Part shown: positions 33,722-42,796 of the stretch, piece by piece
How positions within the stretch are numbered: position 1 is the first letter of the stretch
Layout of the letters: each line of letters opens with the position of its first letter
Assembly (NCBI RefSeq): GCF_008710275.1
Contig: NZ_VYQE01000001.1
Location: forward strand, 930,001-994,000
Direction: 5' to 3'
DNA from: Histidinibacterium aquaticum
GTDB taxonomy: Bacteria; Pseudomonadota; Alphaproteobacteria; Rhodobacterales; Rhodobacteraceae
DNA: 64,000 bases
The notes under the pieces: model-generated
Seen by the model: only the letters and a program-made list of their open reading frames with translations
The model's database searches: none
Told to the model about the DNA's origin: nothing
Position numbers and translations under genes: made by a program

Positions 33722-34164
33722 GGCAGCTTGCCCGTCTCGACGTAGCGCAGGATCTGCGCGACCTGGAGCGGCGTCTCGGCCACCGCGGCGGCGGCGGCGT
33801 CGACTTCCTTGAGCGCATGCTGGTGCTCGGGCGGATGAACGATGACGAGCGGCTTGCCGAGGGCCGAGGCATAGCCCGCATCGAAGGCCGCGTTCCACTG
33901 CTTGTACTTCTCTCCGAAGCGCACGACGACCACGTCGGCCTTCTCAAGGCCAGTGCGGGTACGGATCGAGTTGACGCCCGCCCCCTTGCGGTCGTGCCAG
34001 AACTTGTCGCTCTCCGCCCCGAGGATCGCGACGCCGCAGTCGTCGCTCGCGCCGTGGTCTGTGACGGGACCCGAGAACTCTACATCGAGCCCCTCGCAGG
34101 CCTGGGCCACCTCGACACGCCAGTCGGTGTGGATCTCGCCGGACAGATAGACCTTGAGCGTCAT
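33718..34164 (-). CDS. YtoQ family protein
   Basis: The 148-residue protein matches the YtoQ family: it starts MTLKVYLSGEIHTDWR and contains NSIRTRTGLEKADVVVVRFGEKYKQW with surrounding sugar/nucleoside 2-deoxyribosyltransferase-like features. Its role is not established. The start at 34164 has a purine-rich AAGGAAAGGGAGAGG leader; the longer frame adds Arg/Lys-rich residues and is unlikely. It lies 19 bases downstream of pheT and may be co-transcribed with it. Confidence 0.83.
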   Translation of the reverse strand: MTLKVYLSGEIHTDWRVEVAQACEGLDVEFSGPVTDHGASDDCGVAILGAESDKFWHDRKGAGVNSIRTRTGLEKADVVVVRFGEKYKQWNAAFDAGYASALGKPLVIVHPPEHQHALKEVDAAAAAVAETPLQVAQILRYVETGKLP

Positions 34165-34183
34165 GCCTCTCCCTTTCCTTCGA

Positions 34184-36577
34184 TCAGCCGCGGAGCGTAC
34201 CGCCCGTGGCCTTCTGGACCTTTTCAACGATTTTCGCGCCGACCGCCTCGATCTCCTTGTCGGTCAGCGTCGCCGTGGAGGGCTGAAGACGGACCGTGAT
34301 CGCGAGGCTCTTCTTGCCCTCGCCGAGAGAGCCGCCGACGAACTGGTCGAAGACGCGCACGTCCTCGATCAGGCCCTTCTCGGCCCCTGCCGCGGCGTTG
34401 ACGAGCGTGAGCGCATCGACGTCGGCATCGACGACGAAGGCGAAATCGCGCTCGACGGCTTGCAAATCGGGCGCGGTGAGCGCGCCACGCGTGGCGGAGG
34501 TCTTGCGCGGTTCAGGCACCGCATCGGGCCAGATCACGAAACCAACCGCCGGGCCCTTCACGTCGAGAGCCTCGAGCACCTTGGGGTGAAGCTCGCCGAA
34601 GACGCCGAGCACCTTCTTCGGGCCCAGGCAGATCCGGCCGTGGCGGCCCGGATGCCACCACCCCTCGGCCCCCCGTAGAATCTGGACCTTGGCGGGCGCA
34701 CCGATGGCCGCAAGCAGGGCCTCGGCATCGGCCTTCGCGTCGTAGAGATCGACGGCCCGGGAGGTGCCGTGCACCTCCTTCGGGCCGGTGCGGCCGATCC
34801 GGACCCCGGCGATCTGCGTCTCCTGCTCGCCCGGCTCGCTTCCCGAGAAGGCGGCGCCGACCTCGAAGAGACCGACGTCGAGAAAGCCCCGCGCCTGGTT
34901 GCGGGCGGCGGCCTGCAGCAAGCCCGGCAGGATCTGCGGGCGCATGTGGCTCATTTCCGAGGAGATCGGGTTCTCCAGCCGAGCCGAGTCGTCACCGCCG
35001 AAGAGCTCCGCCGATGCCGCGTCGATGAACGAATAGGTCACGCACTCGTTCAGCCCGAGCGCCGCCGCCGTCCGGCGCGCGATCTGCTGACGCTTCTGGC
35101 CGGTGGTCAGGATGGGCTTCGGCACGCCCGTCTCGGTGCGCGGCATCGGCCGCCCCTCGAGCTTGGTCAGCGAGGCGATGCGGGCGACCTCTTCGACGAG
35201 GTCGGCTTCGCCCTGCACATCGGGCCGCCACGAGGGGACGCTGGCCATGTCGCCGTCGAGGGTGAAGCCCAGCGCCTCGAGCGAGTGCCGCTGTTCCTCG
35301 GCCGGGATTTCCATCCCCACGAGGCTGACGACGCGGTCGGTATCGAGCCGGTAAGCACGCGAGGTGTCGGGAACCTCGCCGGCCTGGATGAACTGCGAGG
35401 CCTCGCCGCCGGCGATATCGACGATCATGCGCACGGCATGTTCGACGCCCTGGGGAGTGAAGGCGGGATCCACGCCCCGTTCGAAGCGATAGCGGGCATC
35501 CGAATTGATCTTCAGCGCGCGGCCCGTGTAGGCGATCTGGATCGGATCCCAGTAGGCGCTCTCGACGAAGACGTTGACCGTCTCTTCGGTGCAGCCGGTC
35601 TCTTCGCCGCCCATGATGCCGGCGAGGCTCTCCGGCCCTTCAGAGTCCGAGATCACCATCTGGCCGGGCTGGAGCGTGTAGGTCCGCTCGTCGAGCGCGA
35701 GCAGGGTCTCGCCGCCCTCGGCGCGGTGAATGCGCAGGTCGCCCTTCACCTTGTCCAGGTCGAAGACGTGCAGCGGCCGGTTCAGGTCGTAGGTGAAGAA
35801 ATTGGTCACATCGACGAGGAAGCTGATCGGACGCAGCCCGATCGCGCGCAGCCGGTCCTGCAGCCACTGGGGAGAGGGGCCGTTCTTCACGCCGCGGACC
35901 ACGCGCCCGCAGAAGAGCGGGCAGCCGTCCAGGGTGTCCTCGGCGATGGTCACCTTGGTCTCCGCCTCGAAGCTGGCGGGGACCGGCTCGACGCTGAGCG
36001 GCTTCATCGTGCCGAGGCCCCGCGCCGCGAGATCGCGGGCGATGCCCCGGACGCCCAGCGCGTCGGGACGGTTCGGGGTAATCGCGATCTCGATCACCGG
36101 GTCGACCTTCGCCGGGTCATTGGCCGCGAGCCAGTCCACGAACCGCTCGCCGACTTCGCCGGAGGGGAGCTCGATGATGCCGTCGTGCTCGTCCGACAGC
36201 TCCATCTCGCGCTCGGAGCACATCATGCCGTGGCTCTCGACACCGCGGATCTTGCCGACCTGGATCGTCGTGTCGATGCCCGGGACGTAAGTGCCGGGAT
36301 GGGCGATCACGACCGTGATCCCCTCACGCGCGTTGGGGGCGCCGCAGATGATCTGCTTCTCCCCCTGCGAGGTCTCAACCATGCAGACTTTCAGCTTGTC
36401 CGCGTCCGGATGCTTTTCGGCGGCGCGGACCTTGCCGATGGTGAAGTCCTTCAGGCGGTCTCCGGGGTTCTCCACCCCTTCGACCTCGAGCCCGAGGTCG
36501 GTGAGCGCGTAGAGGATCTCGTCGAGCGTGGCCTCGGTCTCCAGATGATCCCGGAGCCAGGACAGAGTGAATTTCAT
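34184..36577 (-). CDS. pheT: Phenylalanine-tRNA ligase beta subunit
   Basis: PheT pairs with PheS to charge tRNA-Phe. The 797-residue protein has the full bacterial domain set: N-terminal OB-fold tRNA-binding domain (about residues 40-150, with VCMVETSQGEKQIICGAPN), B3/B4 editing region, B5 and catalytic-like core, and C-terminal anticodon-binding (FDX-ACB) domain ending in TLTDKEIEAVGAKIV. It lies downstream of pheS, with one small YrhK-like gene between them. Confidence 0.96.
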   Translation of the reverse strand: MKFTLSWLRDHLETEATLDEILYALTDLGLEVEGVENPGDRLKDFTIGKVRAAEKHPDADKLKVCMVETSQGEKQIICGAPNAREGITVVIAHPGTYVPGIDTTIQVGKIRGVESHGMMCSEREMELSDEHDGIIELPSGEVGERFVDWLAANDPAKVDPVIEIAITPNRPDALGVRGIARDLAARGLGTMKPLSVEPVPASFEAETKVTIAEDTLDGCPLFCGRVVRGVKNGPSPQWLQDRLRAIGLRPISFLVDVTNFFTYDLNRPLHVFDLDKVKGDLRIHRAEGGETLLALDERTYTLQPGQMVISDSEGPESLAGIMGGEETGCTEETVNVFVESAYWDPIQIAYTGRALKINSDARYRFERGVDPAFTPQGVEHAVRMIVDIAGGEASQFIQAGEVPDTSRAYRLDTDRVVSLVGMEIPAEEQRHSLEALGFTLDGDMASVPSWRPDVQGEADLVEEVARIASLTKLEGRPMPRTETGVPKPILTTGQKRQQIARRTAAALGLNECVTYSFIDAASAELFGGDDSARLENPISSEMSHMRPQILPGLLQAAARNQARGFLDVGLFEVGAAFSGSEPGEQETQIAGVRIGRTGPKEVHGTSRAVDLYDAKADAEALLAAIGAPAKVQILRGAEGWWHPGRHGRICLGPKKVLGVFGELHPKVLEALDVKGPAVGFVIWPDAVPEPRKTSATRGALTAPDLQAVERDFAFVVDADVDALTLVNAAAGAEKGLIEDVRVFDQFVGGSLGEGKKSLAITVRLQPSTATLTDKEIEAVGAKIVEKVQKATGGTLRG

Positions 36578-36681
36578 GGGTCGCCCCTGCGTTTGGCGGC
36601 ATCGGTCGCGGGCGGTTTAGCCGAAGGCCCGCAGGGGGGAAACCCCGGCTTCGGCCCAGACCGCCAGAGCGCGCCCGCAGG

Positions 36682-36963
36682 TCAGCCGCTCATCCGCTCG
36701 GCGAGGTCCTCGTCGTCGCCCATCGCGGCCAGCTTGAGTTCCCGGACGAACCGCAGGGTCGGCTTCACGGCGAAGAGCGCGGAGCCGATCACGAAGAACC
36801 AGATGGCGGCCGTTTCGAGGTCGTTCCAGAAGAACAGGATCGACCCGATCAGGAAGGACATCGCCGCAGTGAAGTCGACGGCGGTGTAGGCGATCTCGAA
36901 AGAGGCGTAGAGCTTCCGCGAGCGTTCCGATTTCTGACGGTTCTCGTGCGAGAAGAGTTGCAT
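36682..36963 (-). CDS. YrhK-like small membrane protein
   Basis: The 93-residue protein starts MQLFSHENRQKSERSRKLYA and has two hydrophobic helices (about residues 28-48 and 52-70) with charged ends, matching YrhK-like domain proteins. It is inserted between pheS and pheT on the same strand. Its role is unknown; no link to tRNA charging is evident. An upstream in-frame start at 37008 is less likely. Confidence 0.78.
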   Translation of the reverse strand: MQLFSHENRQKSERSRKLYASFEIAYTAVDFTAAMSFLIGSILFFWNDLETAAIWFFVIGSALFAVKPTLRFVRELKLAAMGDDEDLAERMSG

Positions 36964-37021
36964 GGGGTGTCTCCGCTGTTTCGCGCAGAACGCCCCTGCA
37001 AGGCTCACGTTCCGGTGACGG

Positions 37022-38095
37022 TCAGGCCGACAACCCGCGATGCAGCGTCGGCACGTCCAGGGCGCTGAAGCCGTAGTGACGGAGCCAGCGAAGGTCGCTG
37101 TCGAAAAAGGCGCGAAGATCGGGGATGCCGTACTTCAGCATCGCGATCCGGTCGATGCCCATACCGAAGGCGAAGCCCTGCCACTTGTCCGGATCGATAC
37201 CGCCGGCCTGCAGGACCTTTGGATGCACCATCCCCGAGCCCAGGATCTCGAGCCAGTCGTCGCCCTCTCCGACCTTGAGCGTGCCGCCTTCCCAGGAACA
37301 CCGAATGTCGACCTCCGCCGAGGGCTCGGTGAAGGGGAAGTGGCTCGCGCGGAAGCGCAGCTCGACGTCGTCGACCTCGAAATAGGCCTTCACGAATTCC
37401 TCGAGCACCCATTTGAGGTTCGCCATCGAGATGTCGCGGTCGATCGCGAGCCCCTCGACCTGGTGGAACATGGGCGTGTGCGTCTGGTCGTAGTCGGCCC
37501 GGTAGACCCGGCCGGGCGCGATGACGCGGCAGGGGGCGCCGTAGGCCTCCATGTGCCGGATCTGGACCGGCGAGGTATGGGTGCGCAGAACGTGCGGAGG
37601 ACGGTTATCACCCTCGGCCCGTGCCATGTAGAAGGTGTCCATCTCGGCCCGGGCCGGGTGATGGCCGGGGATGTTGAGCGCGTCGAAGTTGTACCAATCG
37701 CTCTCGACCTGCGGCCCTTCGGCCACGGAGAAGCCCATGTCGGCGAAGATCGCCGTCAGTTCTTCCATCACCTGGCTGATCGGGTGGATCGTGCCCTGCG
37801 CCCGCGGCCGGCCCGGCAGGGTGACGTCGAGCCATTCGGCCGCAAGCCGCTCTTCGAGCGCGGCATCGCCCAGCGCCGCCTTCTTCGCCGTGAGGGCCGA
37901 GGTGATCTCGTCCTTGAGGGCATTCAGGCGCGGGCCGGCTTCCTTGCGCTCTTCCGGGCTCATCTTGCCGAGTTCGCGCATGGCGAGGCTGACCTCGCCC
38001 TTCTTGCCGATGGCCTGCACGCGCAGCGCCTCGAGCGCCGCTTCGTCGGAGGCCTCGGCGATGAGGCCCAGGTACTTCTGTCTCAGGTCGTCCAT
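37022..38095 (-). CDS. pheS: Phenylalanine-tRNA ligase alpha subunit
   Basis: PheS is the catalytic subunit of phenylalanyl-tRNA synthetase. The 357-residue protein has an N-terminal coiled-coil arm and class II motifs: motif 2 around [10 protein letters not shown] and [19 protein letters not shown], and motif 3 [18 protein letters not shown]. The start at 38095 gives the usual length; a longer frame adds 18 residues without a family match. No attenuator-like leader peptide was seen upstream, where the HIT gene ends 59 bases away. Confidence 0.96.
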   Translation of the reverse strand: MDDLRQKYLGLIAEASDEAALEALRVQAIGKKGEVSLAMRELGKMSPEERKEAGPRLNALKDEITSALTAKKAALGDAALEERLAAEWLDVTLPGRPRAQGTIHPISQVMEELTAIFADMGFSVAEGPQVESDWYNFDALNIPGHHPARAEMDTFYMARAEGDNRPPHVLRTHTSPVQIRHMEAYGAPCRVIAPGRVYRADYDQTHTPMFHQVEGLAIDRDISMANLKWVLEEFVKAYFEVDDVELRFRASHFPFTEPSAEVDIRCSWEGGTLKVGEGDDWLEILGSGMVHPKVLQAGGIDPDKWQGFAFGMGIDRIAMLKYGIPDLRAFFDSDLRWLRHYGFSALDVPTLHRGLSA

Positions 38096-38154
38096 GCTCG
38101 CACCCCGGATGGTCCGCGACCGGTTAGCCCCCGGCCGCCCGGTTTGCAACCGGC

Positions 38155-38520
38155 TCAGGCCGGGTCGAGCATCCGGCCCATGGGCCGTCCGCCGAGGATG
38201 TGGACATGAAGATGCGGGACTTCCTGCACGCCGTTCTTGCGCGCGTTCATGATCGCGCGGAAACCGTCCTCAACCCCCTCGGAGCGGCAGACCTGTCCGA
38301 CGCAGCGCCAGAAGTCGACGATCTCGGCGTCGGTCGCCTCTTCGCAGAAATGGTCGAGCGTGGCGTAGGGGCCCTTCGGGATCACGAGCGCATGCACCGG
38401 CGCCTGCGGCCGGATGTCCCGGAAGGCGAGAGAGTGCTCCGTCTCGTGGACCTTGTCGCAGGGGATCTCCCCGCGCAGGATCTTGGCGAAGATGTTCTCG
38501 GGATCGTAGTCGAAGGGCAT
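38155..38520 (-). CDS. HIT-family nucleotide-binding hydrolase (HinT-like)
   Basis: The 121-residue protein has the HinT N terminus ([20 protein letters not shown]) and the catalytic histidine triad in [11 protein letters not shown]. HinT enzymes hydrolyse nucleoside phosphoramidates, including aminoacyl-adenylates, which fits its place directly before the pheST genes. It lies 11 bases downstream of the glycosyltransferase gene on the same strand. Confidence 0.92.
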   Translation of the reverse strand: MPFDYDPENIFAKILRGEIPCDKVHETEHSLAFRDIRPQAPVHALVIPKGPYATLDHFCEEATDAEIVDFWRCVGQVCRSEGVEDGFRAIMNARKNGVQEVPHLHVHILGGRPMGRMLDPA

Positions 38521-38531
38521 CGGTGTCTCCG

Positions 38532-40109
38532 TCAGTCGGCAAAGAGATCCGGGGTCTCGGCCACGCTGCGGGCCGTTTCCTCGGGCACGGTCAGGAAGCT
38601 CCGGATCGGCTCGGCGTTCTCCGCCGGCGAGCGGCGGTCGCTGATCTGCCCCGAGTTGGGGAAGCTGGCGTCCCGGATGCATTCGCTTTCGTAGAGGATG
38701 TCGTAGCGGATGGTCGGCAGCAACCGGTCGATGGTTTCCGGCGGCGCCTCCGCCCCGGCGAGCCCGATCCGCTTGGCATGCCCGGCGAGGTAGTCGTCCG
38801 AGAAGCTGCACTGGACCTCCAGCATCCGGGTCACGGACCTGTCGGCGTAGAAGTCCTGCATGAGATCGATGGAGGCCGTGTCCAGGCAGATGATGAGCCT
38901 GTCCGTCTCGTAGTAGTCGAAGAGCATCCGCATGAGGGCCCTGCGGTGGCGGGTCCTCTTTTCCAGCGTGGCCTGAATGCCGCCGAGATCGGGAAGCTCG
39001 GTGTCGGCCTCGTTGAAGAGGTATTCGAGCGCGGGGATGTTGGTGTGGTGCTTGATCGACCCGACGAGCCGCTTGGCGACGTGCCACTTCTTGCAGGCGA
39101 CGATGAGCAGTTCCTTGTCGCGGCCGAGCGAGGTCTCCGTCTCCCAGAAGCGGGGCGCGAAGCGTCGGCCGATCCGCCCCCGACCCGCAAGGAAGCCGTA
39201 GAGCCTGCGACCCTCGTTCGAGACACTGAAGTCGCGCCGGTCCGAGGCATAGAGCACGCCGAGCCGCTGCCGCAGGTCGGAGGCCTCCGGACTGATCTTC
39301 CGGGCGAAGAGCGCATCCTGGCTGAGCAGCAGGTCGTAGTGATCGTTGTAGAATGTGACCGGCATCCCGTAGTCGCTGAACATCAGGAAGGTGAGCGACC
39401 GGTTGACGATCTCGGTCTCGGGCACGAGGTGCCGCACGAGGGTCTGGAAGAAGGTCTCGTCCGGAATCCAGGTGGTCCGGAAGAAGCGCATCACGTCCGG
39501 CCGCTCGCGCCGCATCCGGAGGATCGCCTCGATGGTCCGGCGTCGCAGGCACCACCACTGGCTCCCGATCATGATGCGGAGATCCGACGGGATGCGCCGT
39601 TTCAACCCAAGCCGCCGCTGAAGGTCCATCGAGGCATAGAACAGGGACTTCCGCGACCGTTCGTTGAACCAGTGGCGATAGATCAGCCGCTCTTCCTTGA
39701 TCCCCGTCTTGATCCAGTCGCTTTCAAAGAAATCCTCGCTCTCGATGTAATCGACGTCCCGGGAGTCCAGCAGGTCGTGGGCGTAGCCGGAGGACTTGAT
39801 CGCCATGCAGTCGCCCGAGACCATGTAGAAGTGGCTCGCGCGCGGGAAGGCCTCGACCGCGGCCTCGATGGCGTTGAGCGTCGCCTGGACGAGGCTCCAC
39901 TCCCCCCAGCCGCCCTTCACGCGCCGACGGGCGAAGGTGACGTTCGGATCATCGGCGAGCTCCGCCCGGATCCGTCGGTAATCCTCCTGCGGAGCGCGGG
40001 CATCGAAATGGATCGAGATGTAGTCGCCGACCGCGGTCAGTTGCCGGGCCTGCTGCACGATCCGCTCGGGGTTCTTGTGACACAAGAGTATGAAGGCGAT
40101 GCGCGCCAT
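38532..40109 (-). CDS. Core-2/I-branching (GT14)-type glycosyltransferase with extra C-terminal domain
   Basis: The 525-residue protein starts MARIAFILLCHKNPERIVQQ. It has the Core-2/I-branching enzyme layout (ISIHFDARAP, ASHFYMVSGDCMAIK, WWCLRRRTIEAIL, IPDETFFQTLV), the glycosyltransferase fold of beta-1,6-N-acetylglucosaminyl- and xylosyltransferases. The C-terminal half (after about residue 290) looks like the separate DUF5927 domain of similar bacterial proteins. No signal peptide or membrane helix is seen. It is divergent from a sulfotransferase gene, so a role in a sulfated or branched surface glycan is plausible but inferred. Confidence 0.78.
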   Translation of the reverse strand: MARIAFILLCHKNPERIVQQARQLTAVGDYISIHFDARAPQEDYRRIRAELADDPNVTFARRRVKGGWGEWSLVQATLNAIEAAVEAFPRASHFYMVSGDCMAIKSSGYAHDLLDSRDVDYIESEDFFESDWIKTGIKEERLIYRHWFNERSRKSLFYASMDLQRRLGLKRRIPSDLRIMIGSQWWCLRRRTIEAILRMRRERPDVMRFFRTTWIPDETFFQTLVRHLVPETEIVNRSLTFLMFSDYGMPVTFYNDHYDLLLSQDALFARKISPEASDLRQRLGVLYASDRRDFSVSNEGRRLYGFLAGRGRIGRRFAPRFWETETSLGRDKELLIVACKKWHVAKRLVGSIKHHTNIPALEYLFNEADTELPDLGGIQATLEKRTRHRRALMRMLFDYYETDRLIICLDTASIDLMQDFYADRSVTRMLEVQCSFSDDYLAGHAKRIGLAGAEAPPETIDRLLPTIRYDILYESECIRDASFPNSGQISDRRSPAENAEPIRSFLTVPEETARSVAETPDLFAD

Positions 40110-40199
40110 GTCCCGCCGATGTGTCCCCGATTGGCCGCTGTCCTGCCGTAATAGCTTGAAGGCGCATTGAATAAACAGGGGGCGATTGCGATTCTGCAG

Positions 40200-40231
40200 C
40201 CGATGTTGCGGCCGGGCGGCCGGCACATCGG
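40200..40231 (+). promoter_or_regulatory. Hairpin in the leader of the sulfotransferase gene
   Basis: CCGATGT (40200-40206) pairs with ACATCGG (40225-40231) around a G/C-rich interior that can pair further. It lies in the 146-base divergent gap between the glycosyltransferase and sulfotransferase genes, just upstream of the GGGAGGACGTGA ribosome-binding region. A regulatory role is unproven. Confidence 0.35.
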
Positions 40232-40255
40232 CCCGCGTGCACAGGGAGGACGTGA

Positions 40256-41074
40256 ATGGGGTTTCCCGGGACCTGGATGACCGAGAGCGAGAGCGTGGTG
40301 TACCGCGTGGTACCCAAGTGCGCCTGCTCGACCATCGGGCAGATCCTCTATTACTCGGACCACGGCCGTTACTTCGACGGCGACATCCACGACGCCAAGG
40401 ACGGCCTGCACAAGTGGGCGATGGACGAGAGTCAGCCGCTGATCGAGGCCAACGTCTCGGCCCACCGCAGCTTCGCCTTCACCTGCGTGCGCAACCCCTA
40501 CACCCGCATACTGTCCTCCTTCTTCGACAAGATCTGCGGCATCCAGCGGAACGGCAAGCGGTACCGAGGGAACCTCGTGCCGATGCTCGTCCAGAAGTAC
40601 GGGGTCGAGGTGGGCGATCCGGAGAACGGCTTCGAGTTCGACCAGATCAAGAGTTTCCGGCGCTTTCTTCTGTTCGCGCGCGATACCATCCGCTGGCGTC
40701 GCCCGATGGAGCCCGACATCCACTGGTCGGCCATGTCGGGCCATATCTCCACCTTCATCGTCAACGGCGGCCGCTACGACCACATCTTCTGGACCGAGAA
40801 GTTCAACGAGGGGATGCAGCAGGTCCTCGACCGGATCGAGACGCCGGTGGCGGTGGAGATCGACAAGGTCCCGCGCTTTAACGAGAGCGAGGGGCACGGC
40901 CCCAAGCGCGCCCATCCGGTCGAAGACTACTTCGACGACCTGGCGATGCATCTGACCTACGAAATCTACAAGCGCGACTTCCAGCTCTTCAGGTATGATT
41001 TCGAGAATCCGGCCAACAAGATGCCGGTGGGTGAGATCGATTTGGATGAAGTTCACGCGAAACTCGGCGAATGA
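40256..41074 (+). CDS. Sulfotransferase family protein (PAPS-dependent type)
   Basis: The 272-residue protein has the two PAPS-binding elements of the Sulfotransfer_2-type family: the 5'-phosphosulfate loop YRVVPKCACSTIGQ near residue 20 and the 3'-phosphate element FTCVRNPYTRILSSFF near residue 80. It should transfer sulfate from PAPS to a carbohydrate hydroxyl. No signal peptide is present, so it acts in the cytoplasm, on a precursor or lipid-linked glycan. A GGGAGGA ribosome-binding site precedes the ATG. It overlaps the next gene by 29 bases. Confidence 0.86.
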   Translation: MGFPGTWMTESESVVYRVVPKCACSTIGQILYYSDHGRYFDGDIHDAKDGLHKWAMDESQPLIEANVSAHRSFAFTCVRNPYTRILSSFFDKICGIQRNGKRYRGNLVPMLVQKYGVEVGDPENGFEFDQIKSFRRFLLFARDTIRWRRPMEPDIHWSAMSGHISTFIVNGGRYDHIFWTEKFNEGMQQVLDRIETPVAVEIDKVPRFNESEGHGPKRAHPVEDYFDDLAMHLTYEIYKRDFQLFRYDFENPANKMPVGEIDLDEVHAKLGE

Positions 41075-41795
41075 CGCTCCCGCGGCGATCGTTCTGATCC
41101 TCGGCAGCGGCCCAAACGTCACCGACTGCCAAGTGTGGCCGAGGGCGCCCTTCGACAGGATTGTCGCGATCAACAACGCCTGGCGGGTCAGACCCGACTG
41201 GGACCACTGCATCTACCCCGAGGACTTTCCCGAAGACCGGCACCCGCCAGAGGGTCCGGGGCATGTGCGGGCGGAGGCCTTCGTGCCGGCGCAGAACGCC
41301 TATGGCGGCTTCGTCTATGCCGGAGGAACGATGGCCTTCACGGCGGGCTACTGGGCGCTTCACGCCCTCGCTCCACGGGTCATCGCCTGTTTCGGCTGCG
41401 ACATGGTCTACGAGGGGGCGCGCACGCACTTCTACGGACGCGGTACCGCCGACCCGCTCCGTCCCGACGTCACGCTCCGCTCGCTGGAGGCGAAATCGGC
41501 CCGGCTGATGCTGCTGGCGGCGCGGCAGGGATGCGCGGTGGTCAACCTGTCGACCTCCGGCAGCCGCCTTGCCCTGCCCCGCGCGAGGTCCGACGGGCTT
41601 GGGGACCTGAGGCCCCTGCCCGCCGAGGGTGAGGCCGTCGAGGCCCTCCTGGAGCGCGAGAGGCGGCTTGGCTACCACGTTCCTTCCGGCCGGTACTGGG
41701 AGGAGGCCGAGCGCTTCGACCCCGAGGAGATCGACGCGCTCGATGCGGGATGGCTCGCTGCGGCCCGACTGGACCTGGAGCCCGCCCCCGCCTGA
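41046..41795 (+). CDS. MptE-like/DUF115-type protein, probable glycan-related
   Basis: The 249-residue protein begins with a Rossmann-like segment (IVLILGSGPNVTDC) and IVAINNAWRVRPDWDHCIYP, followed by ACFGCDMVYEG. This pattern recalls MptE-like DUF115 proteins and some sialyltransferase-like folds that handle nucleotide sugars or pyrophosphates. The start at 41046 lies inside the sulfotransferase gene (29-base overlap), so the two are coupled. With the divergent glycosyltransferase it probably forms a small glycan-modification group. The precise activity is unknown. Confidence 0.62.
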   Translation: MKFTRNSANDAPAAIVLILGSGPNVTDCQVWPRAPFDRIVAINNAWRVRPDWDHCIYPEDFPEDRHPPEGPGHVRAEAFVPAQNAYGGFVYAGGTMAFTAGYWALHALAPRVIACFGCDMVYEGARTHFYGRGTADPLRPDVTLRSLEAKSARLMLLAARQGCAVVNLSTSGSRLALPRARSDGLGDLRPLPAEGEAVEALLERERRLGYHVPSGRYWEEAERFDPEEIDALDAGWLAAARLDLEPAPA

Positions 41796-41806
41796 ACCAC
41801 CTCGTG

Positions 41807-42796
41807 TCAGAGCAGCCCGTGGTTCCGGAACAGTTCCTTCAGGTCCGCCTCGGGACGCGCGCCGTAGTGCGAGATCACCTCGCGCGCGGCGATCCCGCCC
41901 ATCCGACCGCAGGTCATCATGTCATGGCCCAGCACGAGACCGTAGAGGAACCCGGCCGCGAACTGGTCGCCCGCCCCCGTGGTGTCCATCGGGACGATCT
42001 TGTCGACCGGCACGTCGGTTCGATGCCCCTCGCGGATGATTGTGTCGCCGTTCCCCGACCGCGTGCAGACCACGAGCGAGCAGGCCTCGGACACCCGCTT
42101 CAGGTCGGCCTCGAGGTCGTCGTTCTGGTAGAGCGAGCGGATCTCGTCCTCATTGCCGATCACGAAATCCAGCTCGTTCTCGATCAGCCGCTGGAAATCC
42201 TCGCGGTGCCGCTCGACGCAGAAGGGATCGGAGATCGCGATACCCGCCATGCCCCCGTGTGCGCGGCAGGTTCGGGCGGCCTTGGTGAAGGCATCCTTCC
42301 CCTTGTCCTTGTCGAACAGGTAGCCCTCCAGGAACATGATCTCGGCATGGGCCGCCACGTCCTCGGACACGTCGTCCGGGCCGATCTCGGCGGAGATGCC
42401 GAGGTAGGTGTTCATCGACCGCTCCCCGTCGGGGCTCACGAAGATCATCGACCGCGAGGTCGGAAGCTCGCCGTCTGGGACGGGCGGGTTCACGAAGTCA
42501 GGCCCGTCGCCCGTCATCGCGTCGGCATAGAACCGGCCGAGCGCGTCGTCCCGGACACGGCCGATGAACGCGCCTCTTAGACCGAGGTTGCCGATCCCGG
42601 CGAGCGTATTGGCGACGGAGCCGCCCGGCGCCTGCGTCCGGTGCTCCATCGCGCCGTAGAGCGTCTCGGCCCGCTCGCGCTCGATGAGCTGCATGATCCC
42701 CTTCTCGATTCCCATGTGGTCGAGAAAGCTGTCGTCGGCCTGGGTGATGACGTCGACGACGGCGTTGCCGATGCCGACGACCTGGTATTTCTTCAT
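41807..42796 (-). CDS. Adenosine kinase-like PfkB-family sugar/nucleoside kinase
   Basis: The 329-residue protein belongs to the PfkB (ribokinase) family, with the N-terminal GNAVVDVITQ, the glycine motif APGGSVANTLAGIGNLG, and the C-terminal catalytic signature DTTGAGDQFAAGFLYG with its general-base aspartate. In related bacteria this form is annotated as adenosine kinase, which makes AMP from adenosine. Its ATG overlaps the nth stop by 4 bases, so it is coupled to the endonuclease gene. Confidence 0.88.
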   Translation of the reverse strand: MKKYQVVGIGNAVVDVITQADDSFLDHMGIEKGIMQLIERERAETLYGAMEHRTQAPGGSVANTLAGIGNLGLRGAFIGRVRDDALGRFYADAMTGDGPDFVNPPVPDGELPTSRSMIFVSPDGERSMNTYLGISAEIGPDDVSEDVAAHAEIMFLEGYLFDKDKGKDAFTKAARTCRAHGGMAGIAISDPFCVERHREDFQRLIENELDFVIGNEDEIRSLYQNDDLEADLKRVSEACSLVVCTRSGNGDTIIREGHRTDVPVDKIVPMDTTGAGDQFAAGFLYGLVLGHDMMTCGRMGGIAAREVISHYGARPEADLKELFRNHGLL

